From Flaccisagitta enflata (lineage: Eukaryota; Chaetognatha; Sagittoidea; Aphragmophora), in the NCBI GenBank assembly GCA_965153355.1, contig OZ231128.1, forward strand, positions 4,030,001 through 4,094,000: a stretch of DNA of 64,000 nt. Reading direction: 5' to 3'. The first letter of the stretch is position 1. Each line of letters starts with the position of its first letter. This document shows positions 21,017-28,398 of this stretch, piece after piece. The position numbers and the translations under genes were made by a program. Below the pieces are notes generated by a model. It worked only from the letters and a program-made list of their open reading frames with translations, did not search any database and was not told where the DNA came from.

Positions 21017-22519
21017 ATGGGCGATGATGAAAACAATGGGGGCGGACGTCACGCCGCCCAACCAGCACCGCCACCGACTATGGACCAACTGACGAGTCTT
21101 ATGGCACAATTACTACAGAGTCAAATCGCTGAATCAAATCAGAGACAGCAGCAAAATCAAAACCCACAGGTCCACCAACACCCTCCCCCACGCAGACAGA
21201 CAGTCAAACCAAAGGCGATAAATTGTCGTATGTATAAGATTGGAGAGAATTTCCCCAGTTTTGTATCACATTTCCGAGAATGCTTAAAGGCAGCATACGA
21301 CTTCAGACTACCAACAGACCAAGCCGAGTGGGACACAGCTTCTTTGACATGGTTACCCTCAAAACTAGACCCTGGACCGACTCTCAGTGCATATGAATCC
21401 CTCAGCGACACTACTAAGTCTACTTGGGCCGGGGTAAAGGCCGCTTTAGAAGCAGCATTTTCAGATGAAACTGAGAAAGAGTGTTTCTTGAACGATGTTG
21501 GGTATTTGCAAAGGGGAGATAAGTCTCTGATTGAGTACAAAAACGAAATCCTTCGCTTAATGAACGCTCATTTGGCTAACCTCAAGGCTGTGCCTGCCGA
21601 ATTCGAGAGACAGGCAACGGCGAGATTCATTGAGGGCATTTCAGAAGAACGTCTACGACGGAAACTACGGCACCATTGCAAACGGGAGAAAAACACTTTG
21701 GATGAGGCCTACCAATACGTCGTCGACTATGAAGCCTCCAATGTCCAGTCCCGGATCCGAGAGGGAGAAACTGCCGCAATGGTTCATCAGGGGATGTCCG
21801 CCCTTGAACGCCCGACGCCAAAGATACTTGCGCCAATCGCCAACGTCACAGCAGCTGCAGCAGCTGCCGCGGAGCCGTCGAGCGAAATTCAGCAGCTGCA
21901 AAACCAGATCAAAAGTTTGGCATCAAAACAGAAAATTAATGAGTTAACGCTACAAGAAATAAAAGCTAAAACTGCTTATCATGCCGATCGCGTTGATACA
22001 TCTTACAAAGAATTGACCCAACTGTCGGACAGAGTCACACAACTGGAAAAAAAGGTTGAGGTTGGGTTTGCCCGTATCGAACGCTTGATTGCTCAAAACA
22101 CCAACACAAGAGGGACGCCTATGGGGCATTTCCGAGGGGTAGCACAAAACACTAATTACCCGAGAGGAAGGGGAGGATTCCAAAACCGGGGGGCGAGGAA
22201 TGTGGCGCCGTCGTTGACCGGAAATGTGGGGTTTGTGAATAACGCCGTCAATCCTACAAGGTTTAGAATGACTGAACCAGGTTCCAACGTTTCTGTTCAA
22301 CCAACCGCGCCCGAGCAGCCCGACGCCGCAGCCGCAGCATCATTCGATCCTTCTGTTCCCGCTGACATCGCCGGAGCCGCCGAAGCCGCATTCCCCACTG
22401 AGACGTCGGAAGGGGCAAGCTGGTGGAGTCCAAACATGCCGCTCCTTGGTGCCACGGGATACGACGAGAACTTCCACGACACACTCTCCTACAGCCCAAC
22501 GGATTTTCGCTTGCAGTAG
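21017..22519 (+). CDS. gag: Gag structural polyprotein
   Basis: A 500-residue protein starting MGDDENNGGG, by position and composition the capsid/nucleocapsid precursor. Residues ~1-70 are Gln/Pro-rich. Residues ~75-240 look like the Ty3/gypsy capsid region, with a motif-rich helical stretch ending HHCKREKNTLDEAYQYVVDY. Residues ~290-360 form a probable coiled coil. The C-terminal third has an RGRGG/NRG basic box (near PRGRGGFQNRGARN) but no CCHC zinc knuckle, which most Ty3/gypsy Gags carry. The start is the first ATG after the leader. It ends at a TAG lying inside the frameshift hairpin. Pol is in the -1 frame and overlaps. No interruptions are seen. Confidence 0.88.
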   Translation: MGDDENNGGGRHAAQPAPPPTMDQLTSLMAQLLQSQIAESNQRQQQNQNPQVHQHPPPRRQTVKPKAINCRMYKIGENFPSFVSHFRECLKAAYDFRLPTDQAEWDTASLTWLPSKLDPGPTLSAYESLSDTTKSTWAGVKAALEAAFSDETEKECFLNDVGYLQRGDKSLIEYKNEILRLMNAHLANLKAVPAEFERQATARFIEGISEERLRRKLRHHCKREKNTLDEAYQYVVDYEASNVQSRIREGETAAMVHQGMSALERPTPKILAPIANVTAAAAAAAEPSSEIQQLQNQIKSLASKQKINELTLQEIKAKTAYHADRVDTSYKELTQLSDRVTQLEKKVEVGFARIERLIAQNTNTRGTPMGHFRGVAQNTNYPRGRGGFQNRGARNVAPSLTGNVGFVNNAVNPTRFRMTEPGSNVSVQPTAPEQPDAAAAASFDPSVPADIAGAAEAAFPTETSEGASWWSPNMPLLGATGYDENFHDTLSYSPTDFRLQ

Positions 22520-22541
22520 GAGCCGCCTTGGGGGCCCCTAC
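22501..22541 (+). promoter_or_regulatory. Programmed -1 ribosomal frameshift signal
   Basis: In the gag frame the heptamer reads G GAT TTT (22,501-22,507), the X-XXY-YYZ-like layout known from the mouse mammary tumour virus pro-pol site (G GAU UUA). After an 8-nt spacer comes a 26-nt hairpin, 22,516-22,541: 5 bp, one mismatch, 3 bp, one mismatch, 2 bp around a TT tip. The gag stop (22,517-22,519) is inside the stem. A slip here enters exactly the pol frame, which stays open through protease. Confidence 0.75.
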
Positions 22542-25500
22542 TGTAGTCAATGGTAACCCCAGGGCTCATCGTCAATCACGTAAATGTAGAACAGTAGCGA
22601 AAGTAGGAAATACTGCAATTGAAGGAATAATAGATACAGGAGCAAGTGGAGGAAATTGTATCGATTACACAGTATTCAGTGCATTGCCAAAGGAAAAGTA
22701 CCACATTCTGTCTGTTTCACCTTCTGTTTGTGTTGGTATCAACAAGGTTCCTGTCAGAATCATCGGTAAAATATTACTAGAGTTCAGTCTAGAGGATGAA
22801 AACGCGAGTAACAATTGTGTGACGTTCAGAGAGGAATTCAACGTGATAGAACATTTAGTGCATCCAATTGTCATTGGATTGCCATTTTTGCAAAAACATA
22901 AAGCGATCCTCAGTTTTGAAAAAGATGAGATCTACATAGGTCAATTCAAATTCCCACTGGGTAGAGCGCCAAACGTGACCGAATTGCCCCCCCCACATAT
23001 GGCGGCTTTTCAAGAGACTACCATCCCAGCCCAATCAAAAACATACATTCAAACATATCTCACAGGCAATCAAGGTTTGTTTGAAAAAGACAAAGCTGAA
23101 GTGTTGTATGTCCGTCCATTTCATACAGAATGCAGCAAAGATGTGCCATACATGACACCTCACTCAGTCATATCGCCAAAAGCAAAACTTGTCACTTTAG
23201 AGGTTATGAATTTGTGGCAAACACCAATTAAAATTAAGGCAGATACGCCAATAGCGTTAGTGGAGGCTGTTAACCCGACAATCCTACGTTCTGATGGCAG
23301 TCCGGAGGACAACCACGTGAAAGGGGAGGAGAAAGGGCGGGAGGCAGGGGATGCAATGGCAAATAAGGAAGGGAGGGACTCATGTGTGCCTATCACGCCT
23401 CCTAAGGCGTTGACGCCTCCAGTTCCGACCAACCAAGCGCCGCCCCCAACGGCTCTGGAGCCCTTTTCCACAGATGTCACGTGCGTACAAACATCACTAC
23501 CAAAGTCGGCGCCAACAACAGCAGCCTTTACCAGCGAAGCAGCAACGCCGTTGGCCAACCTAAATCCCAAAGATCGGCCTCCACCACGACCGCCAGACGA
23601 TGTTAAATCCAGCCCAGACGTTGTCACAATCGAGTCCATCGAGGAAGAGGATGAGGAGGAGGCGCACCCAGTCAATAACTTCGATGGTTCCTACTCCGGA
23701 GAAGCCGTCATGGAAGAAATTTGCATAACGGCGGCCATAGATCCAAATATTTTTGAGGCAGTGGGTAGAAGGGAAGGTGGACAGGGTGAAGATGACTGTG
23801 ACGCCGGCCCAACGACCAACACCTTGGAAGAAACCAACGCGACCGATTTCAAGTTTGGAGATGAGGTGGAGGAGCCTAGAGAGCTAAAAATGAATTTGGA
23901 AGGGTGCGTTTTTGAGGGCAAAATGAAACAAGAATTTGAGGGATTATGTCGGAAGTACAAACATATTTTCTCTAAATCAGAAAAAGATTTGGGAACAACA
24001 TCGTTAATGTACCATGAAATAGCTCTAACTACGGCTAACCCCATTTATGCGCCAAACTACAAAGCGCCACCACCGGAAATACAAAAAGACATCATCGCCG
24101 AAACTAACAAACTCCTCGAGAGCGGCTGCATCCAAGAATCAACATCGCCATTTAGCGCCCCCATCGTCCTTGTCCGCAAGAAAAACGGTGGGTGGCGCTA
24201 TTGTACCGACTTCAGAAGATTAAACGCGGCCACAATCAAGCAGTCGTATCCTCTTCCGAATATCCACGATGGGCTCCGCCGTCTCAAAAGTCCGAAGGTC
24301 TTCTCGACGCTCGATTTGACGAAAGGATATCATCAAATCAAAATCCTGGAGTCCCAACGTCGCTTATTCGCTTTTTCGGATGGGACGCGCCATCTCGAAT
24401 ATGTGCGCGTCCCAATGGGAGCTAAAAACTCCTCATCGTCGATGCAAGCACTCATGGAGTTGACGATGCGCGGCCTTCCCATCGAATCGATGCTTGTCTA
24501 CCTCGACGATATTTTGCTGGCGACGGAGGACGAAGCAACACATCTGGAGATGCTGGAGAAAGTCTTTGACGCTCTCGCCCGCGCGGGGTTAAAGGTTAAC
24601 CCCGCGAAGTGTGTCTTCGCTAACACGTCGGTCACCGCCTTGGGATTTCGCTTGGATGCCGAAGGAATCCGCCCGGACGAACACAACTTGCAAAAGATAA
24701 GGGAATGGCCGCGCCCGAACGATGTCACCGCCGTCCGTTCCTTCGTTGGGTTGTGTAATTACTATAGGGCGCATTTGGCCAACTTCGCACGAATAGCCGA
24801 ACCGCTAACTGACATGCTTCGCAAAGGCGTGGAGTTCGACTGGACACCAGAGTGTGAAAAAGCTTTTTTGTCTCTTCGAGAAAGTCTGCTGACTGGTTCC
24901 GCCACCGCATATCCTGATTTCGAACGCGAGTTCTTTGTGAAACCCGACGCCTCCAAAACAACTGTGGGAGCTGTCTTAGGCCAAAAGGATCCACGGGGAA
25001 AAGACGTGATGGTCGCTGCGGCTAGTCAAAAACTCAATGCTTCTGAAAGCGCATGGGCCCCATATGATCGCGAACTATTTGCAATTGTGTGGGCGATTCG
25101 GTCATTTTCCCATTATCTGAGGTTTCGGCCTTTCACGGTTTTCACAGATCACCGCCCGTTATTGTCATGCAAAAACATTGATCCAGGCAAAGATGCGGGA
25201 GGAAAGAGAACGCGCTGGGCCATTGAACTCAGTTCGTATGAGTTCACCGTCAAACACAAGTCGGGTAAAAATCATGGTGACGCCGACGCCCTCTCCCGTG
25301 CTGAACACGCTGACGAACCATCCCAAGATCCGCGAGATGACGACGATTTGATAATCCTTGGGGCTTTGGGACAAGGCGACGCAGAGGCCTCGGAGATAAC
25401 TGCCAACGATGAATTGCGTCAACGTATCGCCAATGCCCAACGGAACGATGACGACATTAGTCAATTTCTTGAATTTCTAAAGATAAGTGACATGAGAGAA

Positions 25501-25683
25501 AGAAATCTTCGCTTGCGGCAGATCCCACGCTGGTTCAACCGACGAAACCTCAACTTGCGAGTCAGGGACGGCATTCTCTACAATATGCAAATGATCGACG
25601 GCGAAAGAATAGGTCAGTTGGTCATCCCTCAATCCATGGTCCAAGAAGTGATGGCGCGAAGTGATGGCGCGCAGTCATGGTGA
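22507..25683 (+). CDS. pol: Pol part 1: protease, reverse transcriptase, RNase H
   Basis: Open frame 22,423-25,683, probably translated only as a Gag fusion after the -1 shift near 22,507. Residue numbers are from 22,423. The aspartic protease has IIDTGAS (D71). A long Pro/Glu-rich linker follows (~300-490). The RT has WRYCTDFRRLN, the first catalytic Asp in STLDLTKGYHQI (D631) and YLDDILL (D695, D696). The RNase H has KPDASKTTVGAVLG (D842), YDRELFAIVWAI (E884), FTDHRPLL and HGDADALSR. All catalytic motifs are intact. The frame ends early at 25,683, just after the start of the integrase zinc-binding region, because of a 13-bp tandem duplication at 25,646-25,671. Family assignment is firm; activity is not testable here. 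Confidence 0.93.
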   Translation, partial: SLAVGAALGAPTVVNGNPRAHRQSRKCRTVAKVGNTAIEGIIDTGASGGNCIDYTVFSALPKEKYHILSVSPSVCVGINKVPVRIIGKILLEFSLEDENASNNCVTFREEFNVIEHLVHPIVIGLPFLQKHKAILSFEKDEIYIGQFKFPLGRAPNVTELPPPHMAAFQETTIPAQSKTYIQTYLTGNQGLFEKDKAEVLYVRPFHTECSKDVPYMTPHSVISPKAKLVTLEVMNLWQTPIKIKADTPIALVEAVNPTILRSDGSPEDNHVKGEEKGREAGDAMANKEGRDSCVPITPPKALTPPVPTNQAPPPTALEPFSTDVTCVQTSLPKSAPTTAAFTSEAATPLANLNPKDRPPPRPPDDVKSSPDVVTIESIEEEDEEEAHPVNNFDGSYSGEAVMEEICITAAIDPNIFEAVGRREGGQGEDDCDAGPTTNTLEETNATDFKFGDEVEEPRELKMNLEGCVFEGKMKQEFEGLCRKYKHIFSKSEKDLGTTSLMYHEIALTTANPIYAPNYKAPPPEIQKDIIAETNKLLESGCIQESTSPFSAPIVLVRKKNGGWRYCTDFRRLNAATIKQSYPLPNIHDGLRRLKSPKVFSTLDLTKGYHQIKILESQRRLFAFSDGTRHLEYVRVPMGAKNSSSSMQALMELTMRGLPIESMLVYLDDILLATEDEATHLEMLEKVFDALARAGLKVNPAKCVFANTSVTALGFRLDAEGIRPDEHNLQKIREWPRPNDVTAVRSFVGLCNYYRAHLANFARIAEPLTDMLRKGVEFDWTPECEKAFLSLRESLLTGSATAYPDFEREFFVKPDASKTTVGAVLGQKDPRGKDVMVAAASQKLNASESAWAPYDRELFAIVWAIRSFSHYLRFRPFTVFTDHRPLLSCKNIDPGKDAGGKRTRWAIELSSYEFTVKHKSGKNHGDADALSRAEHADEPSQDPRDDDDLIILGALGQGDAEASEITANDELRQRIANAQRNDDDISQFLEFLKISDMRERNLRLRQIPRWFNRRNLNLRVRDGILYNMQMIDGERIGQLVIPQSMVQEVMARSDGAQSW
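25646..25671 (+). repeat. 13-bp tandem duplication breaking pol
   Basis: AAGTGATGGCGCG occurs twice in perfect tandem (25,646-25,658 and 25,659-25,671). Thirteen bases shift the frame by +1, and the integrase frame begins here in that shifted frame. The break falls inside a conserved integrase segment, so it is a mutation and not a gene boundary. Confidence 0.88.
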
Positions 25684-27679
25684 TTACCAAAGCGGACATC
25701 CGGGAGCGAAACGAATGCGGGCACGCCTGGAGCGCTTCTGCACATGGCCTTCAATAGGAAAAGATGTTGCAAAATGGGTGGAAGAATGTCACGAGTGTCA
25801 GCTGTATCGCCCACACAAAACTAAGGAAGTCCCTATCATACCTCAGAAAGCAGCTTTTCCGCTCCATGTGGTCGTGACCGATCTGCTTGCCCTTAAACCA
25901 AGTTCACAAGGTTGCGACCACGTGTTAGTGGTTGAAGATAGGTTTACCCGTTATGCCGCATTCTATCCGATGAGAGGCGCGGAAGCTGCAACCATGGCTC
26001 GAAACATGGAAAAGTTCATTTTGCGATTTGGGTACCCCTGTATTTGGAGCTCAGATAACGGACCCGAGTTCCGTAACAAATTGGTACAAGCCCTAGAAAA
26101 ATTGTATGAAACAAAACATGAGTACAGTTTGAGCTATCACCCGCGCAAACAAGGAATGGTGGAGCGTAAAAACCGCTCCATAATAGCCGAATTAGCGAAA
26201 AAGTGCAATGAATTTGGAACAAATTGGGCCAAACATTTGCCTTATATCGAGTTCAGTATGAATACTACCCCCCACCGGGGGCTGGGCAGATCACCCTATG
26301 AGTATATGTTTGGTAGATTGGCCAGGGTTCCTACTCAAAACATGTTACCAACGGACATGCCCACCACTGGATGGAAACCAAACATGAAACTTTTCTATAA
26401 AGAGACGCAAGAAAAGATAAAACACATGCATAAAATGCGAGAAGAAAACTTTGCTAAATATGCCGAATCTTTTCAGCCTAAAACTCGAAACAAACTTGAT
26501 CCATTCAAACCCGGCGATTGGGTAACTCGTAAAATTCAGCGCGAAGGTAGAGCAAAATTATCCCTTCATGCAGAAGGCCCATTCGTTGTCAAAAAGAGAG
26601 TCGATCCTAAGGATGGAGAGACAGTTGGTAATTGCTATGTTATTGTGGATGAAAATGGCAATGAAACAACGAGATCAATGTTTGACCTAAAAAGATACAT
26701 ACTACGGGAAGACACTAAATTGATACCCGATGAAACGAAATGGAAAGAAACAGACAGTAATACTACGACCGAAAAACCCAGAAGAATGCAGACCAGACAA
26801 ACCGACAATGACTCAATGGATCCCGTTTCGTTTGAAAATCTGTTTGGGAGTGATGATGAAGACGATGACGTATACTTCACCCCTCCGCCACAAGCGCCGT
26901 CCATTGCTGTCAATCAACCTGTCTATCAGTCTGTCAATCAACCAATCAATAATGGTAACCGGTCTAGCAGCGAATCTAGTAGCGGCGATAGTAATGAGTC
27001 AAGCAGTGAGTCCAGCAGTGACAGTGACTCAGACGATCAGGGTGATAATGATAAAAGAAAGGGAACAATAAATATTGTACCTGAAATCCCCGATGACAAT
27101 GAAGAGTTACTAGGAGCAGTTGGAGGCGTAAGTCTTGACGATAACGAACAAACATTACGCCCACAGAATCCTTCGTCAGCTTCGGACAAAACCACGACTG
27201 AATCAGAATCTGACAACGATGATAACGCAACAATGATTCTAAATCAACTGCCGAGACGTAATCTACTATCCAGAATAGAAGGAAACGATGAGGATAGTAG
27301 TTTTATATCTAACATTGACACAGAACCAGCAGTTTTCTCGTTCCCGTCATCCCCAATTCGTATATTTGAGGAGGGGGAGGAAGAGGAGGAAAGGGAAGAA
27401 GAGGAAGGGGTGAACGATTTTAGCGTCAGGGCAAGAAAAGGATCAGGAACAGACGCAACTCCTTTAAGGCCCAGGTTGACATCTACCCCAACAGTAACGA
27501 GACAACAATCACTTGACTTGCCAAATAGAGCCTTGAGAGAACTTCAAAGATTGAGAAGTCACAACAACCCAGGGTTGAGAGAAGAAATAATTCATCCATT
27601 GAGAAGACGATCGCGATCTCGTATGAGAAGATATGAGCATGAATCTTCCAGTGAGGAAGATGATGACAAACAGAACTGA
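25661..27679 (+). CDS. Pol part 2: integrase with acidic tail
   Basis: 672-codon open frame in the +1 frame relative to pol part 1. Residues are counted from 25,661. HHCC zinc-binding residues are H6, H13, C43 and C46. The catalytic core is D74, D132, E168 with exactly 35 residues between the last two (D,D35E), in contexts VVTDLL, WSSDNGPEFRN and KQGMVERKNRS. A GPF-type module (HAEGPFVVKKR) follows near residue 310. There is no chromodomain. The last ~300 residues are Ser/Asp/Glu-rich and low complexity (ESSSGDSNESSSESSS), ending at an Arg/Ser-rich tail. In an intact copy this would be the C-terminal part of Pol. In this copy it is cut off from RT by the 13-bp duplication and has no obvious start of its own. 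Confidence 0.92.
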   Translation: MMARSHGDYQSGHPGAKRMRARLERFCTWPSIGKDVAKWVEECHECQLYRPHKTKEVPIIPQKAAFPLHVVVTDLLALKPSSQGCDHVLVVEDRFTRYAAFYPMRGAEAATMARNMEKFILRFGYPCIWSSDNGPEFRNKLVQALEKLYETKHEYSLSYHPRKQGMVERKNRSIIAELAKKCNEFGTNWAKHLPYIEFSMNTTPHRGLGRSPYEYMFGRLARVPTQNMLPTDMPTTGWKPNMKLFYKETQEKIKHMHKMREENFAKYAESFQPKTRNKLDPFKPGDWVTRKIQREGRAKLSLHAEGPFVVKKRVDPKDGETVGNCYVIVDENGNETTRSMFDLKRYILREDTKLIPDETKWKETDSNTTTEKPRRMQTRQTDNDSMDPVSFENLFGSDDEDDDVYFTPPPQAPSIAVNQPVYQSVNQPINNGNRSSSESSSGDSNESSSESSSDSDSDDQGDNDKRKGTINIVPEIPDDNEELLGAVGGVSLDDNEQTLRPQNPSSASDKTTTESESDNDDNATMILNQLPRRNLLSRIEGNDEDSSFISNIDTEPAVFSFPSSPIRIFEEGEEEEEREEEEGVNDFSVRARKGSGTDATPLRPRLTSTPTVTRQQSLDLPNRALRELQRLRSHNNPGLREEIIHPLRRRSRSRMRRYEHESSSEEDDDKQN

Positions 27680-28398
27680 TCAATCTGTCTGGAATGTAAA
27701 AAGTGTAAATGTGTAAATATGCCGCGGCATAGTATGTAGAACTTAAAGCACTGAAAGGCATAAGCTAGAAACCTTCTTTGTTTACATAGAAGTAAATTAG
27801 GAGATACTTAGAATGGATTTTACATGGTGTAAGTAGATTTCGCCTGGCTAAAATGAAAGTTCAAGACATTTTCCAGCTTCAAAGTAATTTAAAAATTCTT
27901 TATGCAAAATCGAAATTAGTTAACAAAACGAGTAAATGTAATGAGGACATCACAACTAAAAGGAAGGGAAGGTAATCATATTGCGTTGTATTACGACTTT
28001 TAGTTAAGCATACCTTTTATCAAGACTACACATCGTCAGTGTAGGTACGACTTTTATGGATCCGCGCAAAAGGATCCCGTCATTTTAGTCCCTCTATTCA
28101 TTCTTTAATGGATACTTGATTTTAATAACGCCATTTAAGCAAAAGGAAACGTGATAAAGAGTAGCAGAAATTCATACCAAATAACTAAAGTCCGTGCTGG
28201 TAAGACACGTTAAAGGTTGACATTTACATGATACAAAAAAAAAATGGGCATTTGTTACATGATACATAGTTTCGGGTCAAATCGGTTGAAAAAAACAAAC
28301 AATATTTCATCTTATTGTTCACCCGAGTACGTGTAAAAGAAAAACGATTTCTACTTCTATCCTGTTTCACAAAGTTAAGTCAAGGTAAATTTTTCAAA
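27680..28398 (+). other. Retrotransposon spacer between integrase and ORF3
   Basis: 719 bp, AT-rich, no long open frame. ORF3 would need a spliced or internally initiated mRNA. No specific splice acceptor can be assigned with confidence. Confidence 0.5.
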
